Assembly (NCBI GenBank): GCA_002238685.1
Contig: MPMV01000032.1
Location: forward strand, 1-48,605
From: a bacterium EF100-94H03 bin56
Lineage (GTDB): Bacteria; Pseudomonadota; Alphaproteobacteria; SP197
Reading direction: 5' to 3'
DNA: 48,605 nucleotides
Position numbers and translations under genes: made by a program. Numbering within the stretch: the stretch's first letter is position 1; each line of letters opens with the position of its first letter. Of the stretch, positions 8,388-16,232 are shown in pieces. The notes beneath the pieces were generated by a model. That model was not told the origin of the DNA. It ran no database searches and was given only the letters and a program-made list of their open reading frames with translations.

Positions 8388-8647
8388 AGAGGCTCTTGTT
8401 CGTCGCGGCGATATTCGTCGTCTTCACCGGGCCAACCACTGCCCATGTTCCGCAGAATTGCATACAGTACAGCGAACCATTTTTTGAAGCGGTCTCGGAC
8501 AAACTCATCATTTTGCGTTCAATCAAACAGGCAACCAGCATTCCGGATATTGAACTAGTTTTGGAGAGAGTGACGACCTCTATGGAAGTAGACGCACGTT
8601 TGGCAGACCTAACGAGACAATGGCTCACATGCATCGCCGAGAACTAG
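8384..8647 (+). CDS. Small secreted hypothetical protein
   Basis: The product is 87 residues, with the start at 8384 chosen because it opens a signal peptide (MKRLLFVAAIFVVF, cleavage near TTA-HV) and overlaps the upstream stop. The mature part is helical with a cysteine near each end (QNCIQY and WLTCIAEN). No family is recognised. Size, signal peptide and cysteine layout mirror the protein encoded at 7297-7668 on the other strand. The two may be distant relatives or play matching roles in the envelope. Confidence 0.6.
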   Translation: MKRLLFVAAIFVVFTGPTTAHVPQNCIQYSEPFFEAVSDKLIILRSIKQATSIPDIELVLERVTTSMEVDARLADLTRQWLTCIAEN

Positions 8648-8656
8648 CCAAACCTC

Positions 8657-8977
8657 TTGACAATACAATCAACCCGTCGATGTAATCCCCGTATCTTACT
8701 TGGCATCTCACTTATATTGGTTTTGATTGGAGGGTTTGTAACTCGCCATTTTGTCAGCAAGAATAGCGGGTCTGGTGGGATTGGTTGGCAGTTCATTCGA
8801 TTCAACGTAGTTGCCACGTCTATTCCGGCTATTGTGTTACTTGGCCTGAATGGGAAGTTGGCTGAAGCCGCTTCCTCAGCTATGTTAGGAGCAATTGTTC
8901 GGTTATGCTTTCAGCAAATGCACAAGAACCCAAGACATGAACATTGCCGAAAGTGTGAATGCCTTTCTGACAGATAA
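8657..8977 (+). CDS. Putative small membrane protein
   Basis: The product would be 106 residues if started at the TTG at 8657; no clear Shine-Dalgarno sequence or in-frame ATG is available, so the 5' end is uncertain. It has two hydrophobic stretches, ILLGISLILVLIGGFV and a longer one around residues 50-80. The C-terminal tail overlaps the start of the next gene in another frame and may be shadow. It lies 9 nt after the secreted-protein gene, in the same direction. Function unknown. Confidence 0.45.
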   Translation: MTIQSTRRCNPRILLGISLILVLIGGFVTRHFVSKNSGSGGIGWQFIRFNVVATSIPAIVLLGLNGKLAEAASSAMLGAIVRLCFQQMHKNPRHEHCRKCECLSDR

Positions 8978-9152
8978 GGCACCTGACCCCTATTGCGACG
9001 ACTGTATCCAACAACGACTGCGGTTGAAAAGACGACAACAGGCACAACGTTGCACAATTGCTCTGGCAACGACCGACTGTTTTGATCGCAGGAATGACAT
9101 GTGCACAAAATGTGGGTCTGTTAAGTTGGTGACAAGCCGGATCAAGGATTAA
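8937..9152 (+). CDS. Small zinc-ribbon protein
   Basis: The product is 71 residues from the ATG at 8937. Two CxxC pairs, YCDDC near residue 20 and MCTKCGSVKLV near residue 57, frame a basic helix (LRLKRRQQAQR), the layout of a small treble-clef or zinc-ribbon protein. I recall similar alphaproteobacterial proteins with CDDC...RRQQAQ...CxxCG spacing among accessory genes, but their function is unknown to me. It is the last gene of the small-gene operon, convergent with sspD. Confidence 0.65.
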   Translation: MNIAESVNAFLTDKAPDPYCDDCIQQRLRLKRRQQAQRCTIALATTDCFDRRNDMCTKCGSVKLVTSRIKD

Positions 9153-9154
9153 TG

Positions 9155-9358
9155 TCACTCAAGTCTATGATTTTCCTTGATTAGGCCTCTCAGGCGCAGG
9201 CGTCGACATACGGGTTGATGTAATGCATCGAAGGTCTCCACCCCGACTGAACATTCGTGACTGATACGTTGGATGTCGGGAAGACGCCGGTTGGCCTTGA
9301 CGCTAAACTCCTTGAGGTCATAGAGGTTGATCGCTCTGCGTTTGACTACGAAGAAATG
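9155..9358 (-). pseudogene. Open frame directly following, and in frame with, the sspD stop
   Basis: After the sspD TAG at 9359-9361 the same frame stays open for 67 codons to TGA at 9155 without an ATG, GTG or TTG near its beginning. It contains INLYDLKEFSVKANRR and LHQPVCRRLRLRGLI, which looks protein-like. It may be the 3' remnant of a foreign gene, a former sspD extension cut by a nonsense mutation, or the end of a frameshifted transposase. It fills most of the gap between sspD and the convergent small-gene operon. Confidence 0.35.
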
Positions 9359-10201
9359 CTATTTGTGACAAGCAACACATACTTTGGAAAGTCCATAGAT
9401 ATCGTCAATATCAATCGGCTCGGTGTCGGGACGTAGTGGGTTCGGTACAGTCCTGGAAGTCAGCCGTTCCAACCGGCGTGTGTGGTCTTCCTTGATTGCG
9501 GTGACGCGTTGCGGCTGTTCGAGTTCGGTGAGAGACTCACCTTGGCTCCATGTGAATGGCGACCCATTGTCCACGGCTGTCTTCTCGTATGACTTGGCCT
9601 CTTCGAAGGCATCTGGATGTTCTTCTTTAAGCCTTACCCACTCGATTTTCTGCTGAAAAAAACAGAACGTGCAACCGCTGCGAGTTCTCCATCGGTAGTA
9701 ATCCGGCAGGCCAAGCCCGGAGCCTTCGAGAAGGTCTAACACACCCGTCTTGTCGACTCCGGCATCTTTGAAAGGTAGTCTAATGACCAAGTTGTCATGC
9801 TTTGACGAATATCCTTCGCGGTACTCTTCGTCAGCACGGATAGCAACGTAGCTATATACTTTACGTCCTTGGTGAAGTGCAGGTCGGACCCATTCCTCGA
9901 AAGGCCTTAACTTCAATTGGCGTGTGCACCAACGGGATTGCGGCGACGGAAGGTAGTTGTTGTATTGCTTTAGCCAGAAGTCAAAATTGCGATCCGGGTT
10001 GAGACGGATAATCGGCTTGCCAAGGAACCCCTCTAACTTAGCCAGAAAACTGTAGACCTCGGGGAGCTCTTTTCCGGTGTCTGTGAAGAAATAGTCTATC
10101 TCTCGTTCGGGATGGTTCTGGCGCATGTAGACGGCAAGGGCGGCACTGTCCCGTCCACCGGAAAGGCCAAGAACGTGCCAAGCGTCTGTATCGGTGGTCA
10201 T
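9359..10201 (-). CDS. sspD: SspD, PAPS-reductase/ATP-pyrophosphatase family protein of DNA phosphorothioation
   Basis: This 280-residue protein opens with the PP-loop LGLSGGRDSAAL (SGGRDS at 14-19), which binds and adenylates in the PAPS reductase/DndC family. Cysteines C92 (WCTRQLK), C177 and C180 (GCTFC) and C275 and C278 (VCVACH) could hold an iron-sulfur cluster as in DndC-like enzymes. In known Ssp systems SspD works with SspA, SspB and SspC to replace a non-bridging phosphate oxygen with sulfur in one DNA strand. The gene overlaps the end of sspC by four bases (ATGA), so translation is coupled. DndC is the main alternative, but the DUF4007 and large ATPase neighbours make this Ssp, not Dnd. 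Confidence 0.88.
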   Translation of the reverse strand: MTTDTDAWHVLGLSGGRDSAALAVYMRQNHPEREIDYFFTDTGKELPEVYSFLAKLEGFLGKPIIRLNPDRNFDFWLKQYNNYLPSPQSRWCTRQLKLRPFEEWVRPALHQGRKVYSYVAIRADEEYREGYSSKHDNLVIRLPFKDAGVDKTGVLDLLEGSGLGLPDYYRWRTRSGCTFCFFQQKIEWVRLKEEHPDAFEEAKSYEKTAVDNGSPFTWSQGESLTELEQPQRVTAIKEDHTRRLERLTSRTVPNPLRPDTEPIDIDDIYGLSKVCVACHK

Positions 10202-13200
10202 TGTGTGTTTCGCTTTTCTCTATGAGGCCCCAGTGATGCGGAATCAGAGCCGTCGCCTAGATACCGTGCACTGACCGAGGCAAGTGCCGCGAGGACAATG
10301 TGCCGGTCAGCTTCATGACTTCTGCCGAGGAGGCCATTGATCTTTCCAGTGAGTGCCGTGATTGCCGGCAGGTCACGGTCAGTGACCTGGAACTCCGCGT
10401 GCATTGGCATCGCGACGCCGTCGAGCCCAACAACAACCGCCATGGCCTGACGCTTGTCCCGCCGCCCCTTGACGTGAGCGAACGCCTCAACGTGGACGAA
10501 GCGCCGTGCCAGATCGGCCAAAGCGATCGTGGCCTGTTCAACGTCGGTATCGACCCATGAGCTGACCGGCTTGCCGGCGGCAAGCCCTGCGAGTTCCTCC
10601 ATATCACGTTCGGTTCCCTGGAACGCCTCCACGCGCATGATGAAGGCTTCGTGTCGGTGGTCGCCGCCGAGGTGCCGGATGTTCGTAGCCCTTTCCCGCA
10701 ACTCCGCGAGCATGGCTGGTGCCATGCTGGGAACCCGAAGTTCTGCCAGCAGGATTTCCCTCAGTCGGGCGAGCATCGCCGGATAGGCCTCGCGCAATTC
10801 CATGAGGCCGTCGCGAACGCGAGCCGTGATGCGCCACGTGGCTTCAATGTCTGCGCCGTTCCCGGAGCCGGCAAGCAACTTCGGAAGATCGTCGAAGATC
10901 AGCCTGTTGGGATCCCGCGCCTGTTTGAAGATCTGCCTGACCGCAAGGGCGTTGCGTGAGAGCTGTTGTGTTCGCCCGACCCACGGCTCAAGGCGATCAT
11001 GGATCGCCACCAGTCCCCGCGCTACGTCGATCGGTACCAGGCTCTTGAGATCATTCGTTTCGTCGAGATCGCGTACCACCCCGGCCATGGATGAAAGGAG
11101 ATCACGGGAGACCGATCCAAGTTTCATCCAGCGCAACTGGATGTCCCGCGGGTCCCGCGCAAGGTAGTCGACGTCGAGATCGGAGAGCTGCGCCTGAAAA
11201 ACACCCTCCCGATAGAAGGCGAGAGTGCTGCGTTCCGACAGCATGAACGCCAATGTGAGTACCGGCAGGAACCCCTCCTTCACGCCGAATGGACGGTCAC
11301 GCCAGAGCCGGTAGATTTCGGAGAGGGGCACGGTGCGGCCAGCGTTGCTCCTCAACAGAGCACGAGCCGCCTTCCAGAGAGGTGCCAACCCGGATGTGTC
11401 GCTCGTGTCGTGACGCGGGGCGACAAAGTGCCAAATGCCGTCTCTTCTCTGACGGTGGAGCCGCGTTTGCTTCAACACGGAAGCATAGAGGCCCCGTTCA
11501 GCGGGAAAGCTCTCGATCCCAAGGTTCTCCTTGGTCTCGCGCACGACCATGCGTCGCATCAGGGCGTTGCGTGCCGCCACTGCATTGCCAGATGGCTTGA
11601 CCCGTCCGAGAAGTTCATTGTGAAGTTGCGGAGCGTCGAAAAAGCGTCTGTCCGCGAGCTCGGATGCAACCTCACTGAGGGCGACGCGCGACAGTCGCAA
11701 GGCACGCCCAACGCCGTGCCAATACCAGGAAGCGCTCTCGAAGGCCTTGTCGAGTTCGATGTCGATGCGCTCGCGCACCGCTGCAATGCGCGCATCCACT
11801 TCGGTCCTGGCCACACGATCTCCAAGCAACTCCGGGTTGTCATCGCGAACGCGCTCAAGCGCCGAGAGTTCTCGTGCAAGTCCGGGGATGCTCCACGCGC
11901 CAGCCGAAAGCCCGATGACCGTCGTGATGTCATCGTCGACCCGCACCGCCTCACGACACAGTTTTTCGGCCTTCGCCTTGGACTCGGTCTGTGTCGGAAG
12001 CGCCAGCAGAAAACGGCCGATGGTTCCCCGCGACGGCTTATAGCCTTCAAGCGAGCGGGCGAGTTCCGATAGCGGCGCAACACCAACATCGAACCAGCGC
12101 ATGGCACCGGTTTCGTGATAGTGCCGCTTCGCCATCATGGGCTGAAGGGTTGTAAACGCGTCAAGCGCCTCGATGACATCTTGATCTGTATCCTCCAGAG
12201 CCTCTTCGAGTGCGTGATCAATGTCGAAGTCGCTGCCCTCGAAGACCGCCCAGGATTCGGAGAATTTCCGATAGGTCACAAGGGACCAGTCGCGGAGTTG
12301 CTTGAGCGCGCTTCGGATTTCCTTTCGCTCATGTTGGGGCAGCGCAATCGCCAGAAGTTCATCATTTGCCGGCAGACGTGACCGATCCTTGAGAAGGTCC
12401 GCCAAGGCAATCACCTTGATCAGACGCTCATGGAGAATGTTGCCGCCCGAGGCGCCGCATCGGCCGAGGGCATCCACTGCCAAGGCCCAGCGGTGGCCGT
12501 CGGAGGATACCAGGATGGCCGGCTCCAGGTTGACCTGCAGGTAGTCCCACAGAAGGTCGGGGCCATAGAGATCGTCGTCCGAGGCGCGGTTGAGGAAGTC
12601 CCGAAAACCGTGAGGCTCCGCAGAATTCAGAAAACCGAATAGGCTCCTCTGGTTCTGTCCGAAGCGGCGGCGTGACAGGGGACCGAGAAGGCATGCGGTG
12701 ACCGGGTGAAGCGGCCAACACTCGGCGAGCATGCCGGAAAGATGCGGTGACGCATTGCCCTGCACCAACGCGGCCGTCTCCCTTGCGAGCGTCCTGTGTT
12801 GCGCTGAAGGGCCGTCGCTCTCGATCGCACGCGAAAGGAGGTCGATCTGTTCGTGGCCATCCGCGTTGACGGGCAAGTCAATGAACCTGCCCTGGATCTT
12901 GGCCCACTCGTCGCGCATGTCACTGGAGAGACGATGCGAATATTCCTCGAACGCCTGGTGCAGGATCCCGACGACAAGAAGTCTGCGATTGCTGCGTGAC
13001 GCTAGTTCCGCCAGGTCCTGGAAGAAATGAATGTCGGTCCCGTCACGGGCCGCGCCTTCGAGGAACTTGCCGAGTTCGTCGACGAAGATCACAAGTCCAC
13101 CTGAAGAACGGCTCTTCAGGGCGATCGAAGTCACGGTCTCCAGCAGGTGCTTTTCGGACCATGTCTTCGGTGCCCGGCGACGCTTCATGAAACCCTGGGC

Positions 13201-13596
13201 CTCAAGGGCCTCTCCGATCACCTGAGCTGGTCGGTCACGGCGTCCGGTCACGGCAAGGATGCGCCATCCGCGCTTACCGGCTGGAAGGGCCCGATTGAGG
13301 TTCCTGGTGACCGAGGTCCCGAGCAGCTGTGCGGCGCCGTGGCGCAAGGTCTCGCTGTCGCCAAGCGCCATGCCCAGGACGACCGCGAGACTCGACTTGC
13401 CGCCTCCGTAGGGCCCAGTCCACGTGAAAGCGCCCTGCCCTGTCTCGAGAATGTGACGCGCCATGACGTCGAGCAATTCGCTCGAGGACTTGGGACAGAT
13501 GAACCCTTCAAGCGCAGACGGATCGCGTACGTCCGTCTCGAGGCGGATAGCGCGTTGGTAGCGTCGGGCAACGTGAACGCGTTCCGTCAGCGACAT
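10198..13596 (-). CDS. sspC: SspC, large P-loop ATPase of the phosphorothioation complex
   Basis: This 1,132-residue protein has Walker A GPYGGGKSSL (61-70) and Walker B LVIFVDELGKFLE near residues 170-185, typical of AAA-type defence ATPases. The long C-terminal part is helical and without catalytic motifs I recognise. It is encoded between sspB and sspD with minimal spacing: sspB ends at 13596 where sspC starts, and the sspC stop overlaps the sspD start. Known role: SspC hydrolyses ATP and helps SspB and SspD modify DNA. The position between a DUF4007 gene and a PP-loop gene is diagnostic. GC-rich and uninterrupted. Confidence 0.88.
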   Translation of the reverse strand: MSLTERVHVARRYQRAIRLETDVRDPSALEGFICPKSSSELLDVMARHILETGQGAFTWTGPYGGGKSSLAVVLGMALGDSETLRHGAAQLLGTSVTRNLNRALPAGKRGWRILAVTGRRDRPAQVIGEALEAQGFMKRRRAPKTWSEKHLLETVTSIALKSRSSGGLVIFVDELGKFLEGAARDGTDIHFFQDLAELASRSNRRLLVVGILHQAFEEYSHRLSSDMRDEWAKIQGRFIDLPVNADGHEQIDLLSRAIESDGPSAQHRTLARETAALVQGNASPHLSGMLAECWPLHPVTACLLGPLSRRRFGQNQRSLFGFLNSAEPHGFRDFLNRASDDDLYGPDLLWDYLQVNLEPAILVSSDGHRWALAVDALGRCGASGGNILHERLIKVIALADLLKDRSRLPANDELLAIALPQHERKEIRSALKQLRDWSLVTYRKFSESWAVFEGSDFDIDHALEEALEDTDQDVIEALDAFTTLQPMMAKRHYHETGAMRWFDVGVAPLSELARSLEGYKPSRGTIGRFLLALPTQTESKAKAEKLCREAVRVDDDITTVIGLSAGAWSIPGLARELSALERVRDDNPELLGDRVARTEVDARIAAVRERIDIELDKAFESASWYWHGVGRALRLSRVALSEVASELADRRFFDAPQLHNELLGRVKPSGNAVAARNALMRRMVVRETKENLGIESFPAERGLYASVLKQTRLHRQRRDGIWHFVAPRHDTSDTSGLAPLWKAARALLRSNAGRTVPLSEIYRLWRDRPFGVKEGFLPVLTLAFMLSERSTLAFYREGVFQAQLSDLDVDYLARDPRDIQLRWMKLGSVSRDLLSSMAGVVRDLDETNDLKSLVPIDVARGLVAIHDRLEPWVGRTQQLSRNALAVRQIFKQARDPNRLIFDDLPKLLAGSGNGADIEATWRITARVRDGLMELREAYPAMLARLREILLAELRVPSMAPAMLAELRERATNIRHLGGDHRHEAFIMRVEAFQGTERDMEELAGLAAGKPVSSWVDTDVEQATIALADLARRFVHVEAFAHVKGRRDKRQAMAVVVGLDGVAMPMHAEFQVTDRDLPAITALTGKINGLLGRSHEADRHIVLAALASVSARYLGDGSDSASLGPHREKRNTQ

Positions 13597-14552
13597 CAGG
13601 CCGCCCTTCGCCGCAGTCTGCGTCCGTAGTCGCGTGACAGGATCGCAAACTCCTCCGCATGATCGATGTCGCGTTCACGGATGAGCTGTTTGAGACCTGC
13701 TGTCTCCGACCAACGGCAGACGCCACCGCTTGTCTCTTCTATCTCCAGCAGATAGTCGGCCAGAGTGTTCTCATCGAGGCCGAAGACACGACCGGGTGAA
13801 CCGGGGGCGTGGGCCAGAGCCTCGAACGAAAGGGTCTGTGCGGTCGAGTGCCGAGACCAGAAGGCGAGCACCGCGAACGTCACCATGCCACCACCAAGCG
13901 TCGGCTTACGTCCTCGGGAGAACCGGAACCCGTCCCGCAGACCGACGGGGTGAATGAGACCGAGCTCAGTCAGCGGCGATTCCAGCGAGTCTTCGTATCC
14001 GGTCCTTTCAGAGGGCGGCAAGGGCACGTAGCTTCGAATGAAGCACGCGACATCGTTCCGAATCGTCGATGGTGAAGCCCGGGATCCCGGACGCTCCCGG
14101 GCAAGTTTATCGATGCCACGCTGAAGCGCGCCGCGGTCGAAAATCAGGACAGGGTAATGACTGAAGGCCCAATACCAGGTGGTGTTGCGCCAATCGGAAC
14201 AGATGGTCCAATGGATGAACCACGAGGTGACGGGATCTTCCATGTAGGGATCGGTCCCGCCATTGCCGAAGATCTGCTTACCCATCATCGTGACGTGTCG
14301 TCCGTCACCACTGATGATGCCGGCAACGGTTGCCCAATGGCGCATTGAGGAGACCATGTTGCGCCCGACACCGAAACGCGCGATCGCATCGTCATCGTGA
14401 AAGACAGTCGGCTCCTCAGGGGAGCGTTTGCCCTGCGACACCGCATCGTACGCCTTCTTCAGCCATCCGTAGCGCAACGGGAACGTCTCGTGGCCGGAAA
14501 GCCTGATCGGGGTGTCCCGGTCGTCGAGCGGGCTGTGGATCATGTCTCGCAA
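13596..14552 (-). CDS. sspB: SspB, DUF4007-family DNA-nicking subunit
   Basis: This 318-residue protein belongs to DUF4007, recognised by SGHETFPLRYGWLKKA (19-34) and ARFGVGRNMVSSMRHW (58-73). In the Ssp system SspB binds and nicks DNA for single-stranded sulfur insertion. It is the first gene of the minus-strand sspBCD operon. The start at 14552 leaves 88 bp to the divergent sspA start; an in-frame ATG at 14543 is an alternative. The shared intergenic region contains candidate promoters and a palindrome, so modification genes and sulfur donor are probably co-regulated. Confidence 0.9.
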   Translation of the reverse strand: MRDMIHSPLDDRDTPIRLSGHETFPLRYGWLKKAYDAVSQGKRSPEEPTVFHDDDAIARFGVGRNMVSSMRHWATVAGIISGDGRHVTMMGKQIFGNGGTDPYMEDPVTSWFIHWTICSDWRNTTWYWAFSHYPVLIFDRGALQRGIDKLARERPGSRASPSTIRNDVACFIRSYVPLPPSERTGYEDSLESPLTELGLIHPVGLRDGFRFSRGRKPTLGGGMVTFAVLAFWSRHSTAQTLSFEALAHAPGSPGRVFGLDENTLADYLLEIEETSGGVCRWSETAGLKQLIRERDIDHAEEFAILSRDYGRRLRRRAA

Positions 14553-14574
14553 TCTGGATGGTCAATCCAGTTCG

Positions 14575-14605
14575 ATGTTATACTCCAAAAGGACTATAGT
14601 CAAAG
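14575..14605. promoter_or_regulatory. Divergent sspB/sspA promoter region with 10-bp palindrome
   Basis: GACTATAGTC (14592-14601) is a perfect palindrome in the only AT-rich stretch between the divergent starts. Reading toward sspB, TTGACT overlaps it and TATAAC follows after 15 nt, a plausible but short-spaced sigma-70 promoter. Reading toward sspA, TATACT at 14579-14584 could be a -10 element. An operator overlapping both promoters is inferred. Confidence 0.45.
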
Positions 14606-14640
14606 TCATACCTGGGGATGGTCTCCAGGCGGAGATCGCC

Positions 14641-15828
14641 ATGGCGCGTTCTGCCACCATCTATGCGGACTATCAGGCGACAACGCCTCTCGATCCTCGC
14701 GTGAAGGACCGCATGGAGCCGTTCTGGAACGAGGCGTTCGGCAATCCGCATTCGAATGACCATAGCGTCGGATGGCACGCCAACCAAGCAATGCACAAGG
14801 CCACGACGGAGGTTGGCAAACTCGTCGGCGCGGATGGCGATGAGATCGTCTTCACGTCGGGTGCAACGGAAGCCAACAACCATGCCCTTTTCGGGCTCGC
14901 GCGCCGGGCGCCGCGGTCGCGACGGCGCATTCTAGTGAGCGCGGTGGAGCACAAGTGCGTGTTGGCAGCCGCACGGGCTTTGGCCAACAACGAAGATTTC
15001 ATCGTTGAGGTGATCCCGGTGGATCGTGTCGGCAAGGTCGACCTTGTCGCACTGAAGAACATGATCGACAGCAATGTCCTGATGGTCTCAATCATGGCCG
15101 TCAACAACGAAATCGGCACACTCCAGGACATTCGGCTCATTGCGACCTTGCTGTCGACGTATTCGATCCCGCTTCACTGCGATGCCGCACAGGCGCCGTG
15201 CGCGATGGCCCTGAGTGAATTGTCGGACCACGCCTCGCTCATCAGCCTTTCAAGTCACAAGATGTACGGACCGCAGGGCATTGGCGCCCTCTTCATCCGC
15301 CGTTCGCTGCAGCAGGCGATTGAGCCACTTCTGTACGGTGGCGGGCAACAGAACAGTTTGCGGTCGGGTACCGTGCCGCTTCCCCTCTGCGTCGGCTTCG
15401 GTGCTGCTGCTTCCATCCTTCAGGGTGACGATGCGTGTCACGAACGCACAAGGGTTGCCGCGCAGCGCGACCGGTTCGTTGCGCTTCTTGAGGAGGGTGG
15501 CGCCGAGGTCGTCCTGAACGGTCCACCTCTGGGCAAACGCCATCCCGGAAATGTGAACCTGCGTTTCGTCGGCTACGCCGCCGCCGACATTCTCGCAACC
15601 CTGCAACCATTGCTTGCAGCATCGACTGGCGCCGCCTGCACAACGGGTCTGCCGGAACCGTCGCATGTCCTGAACGCTATCGGCCTTGACGGCGAAGAGT
15701 GTGATGAATCCATCCGCTTCAGTTTCGGTCGGTTCACGACGGACGATGAAATTGATCAAGCCGCAGAACGGGTCCTGGGAGCCCTCGCGGCGCTGTCGCG
15801 TGCTGATGTCGGGACTGGCATGCTGTAG
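14641..15828 (+). CDS. sspA: SspA, cysteine desulfurase supplying sulfur for DNA phosphorothioation
   Basis: This 395-residue IscS/NifS-type class-V aminotransferase starts at the ATG at 14641, which has GGAG about 8 nt upstream. The PLP lysine lies in LSSHKMYGPQGIGALF (about residue 206). The catalytic cysteine lies in STGAACTTG (about 333), where housekeeping IscS typically has SGSACTS. It mobilises sulfur from cysteine as a persulfide for SspD. Divergent transcription from sspBCD makes it part of the ssp locus; a second general IscS would be expected elsewhere. The frame extends upstream to 14512 but that overlaps sspB and lacks a ribosome site. Confidence 0.9.
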   Translation: MARSATIYADYQATTPLDPRVKDRMEPFWNEAFGNPHSNDHSVGWHANQAMHKATTEVGKLVGADGDEIVFTSGATEANNHALFGLARRAPRSRRRILVSAVEHKCVLAAARALANNEDFIVEVIPVDRVGKVDLVALKNMIDSNVLMVSIMAVNNEIGTLQDIRLIATLLSTYSIPLHCDAAQAPCAMALSELSDHASLISLSSHKMYGPQGIGALFIRRSLQQAIEPLLYGGGQQNSLRSGTVPLPLCVGFGAAASILQGDDACHERTRVAAQRDRFVALLEEGGAEVVLNGPPLGKRHPGNVNLRFVGYAAADILATLQPLLAASTGAACTTGLPEPSHVLNAIGLDGEECDESIRFSFGRFTTDDEIDQAAERVLGALAALSRADVGTGML

Positions 15829-16112
15829 CAGACGTACATTCACTTGCCGTGACGTTCCTCCGCGCAACCTGAAATCCGCGAATGCATCGCTGGATCGCCT
15901 CATCTACGGATGTGCCGACGGTCGTCCGTCTTGTCATCATACGATGCCGATAGGCCGGATACGCTTCTTCGCAGCTTGGCGTTCACGGTGACGTATGGGT
16001 GTATTGTCACAGTTGTTTGGCAACGTTGCTGCTATGGCAGCCATCGTAGTGGGGTCTTGTCCTCTCGATCATTTGCATGTTCGCCGGAACGTCACTGCTG
16101 TAGGAGTCTGTG

Positions 16113-16232
16113 ATGGAGTCGTTCTCCAATCCGAGAAGAAAGTTCGAAATCCGGCGAGCGTTGCCTTTATTGCCTGTGGTCGCGACTCTGGGCGTGCTGT
16201 TCTTGATTGAGAGTGGGCTGGCCGCGGAGTGA
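16113..16232 (+). CDS. 39-residue hydrophobic peptide coupled to the EEP nuclease gene
   Basis: This is a short ORF with AGGAG 7 nt before the ATG. It has a basic N-terminus (NPRRKFEIRR) followed by a hydrophobic core LPLLPVVATLGVLFLI and a signal-peptidase-like end (GLAAE). Its TGA overlaps the GTG start of the nuclease (GTGA), so the two are translationally coupled. It could be a small membrane anchor or immunity peptide. Alternatively it is the detached signal peptide of a once-secreted nuclease, separated by a one-base frameshift. The 284 bp between sspA and this ORF hold nothing else I can support. Confidence 0.55.
   Translation: MESFSNPRRKFEIRRALPLLPVVATLGVLFLIESGLAAE

Noticed and set aside
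9359..15828. Dnd (dndABCDE) phosphorothioation system
   Set aside because: DndD/DndE-type genes and a DndB are absent, whereas a DUF4007 protein and a large P-loop ATPase, diagnostic of Ssp, are present.
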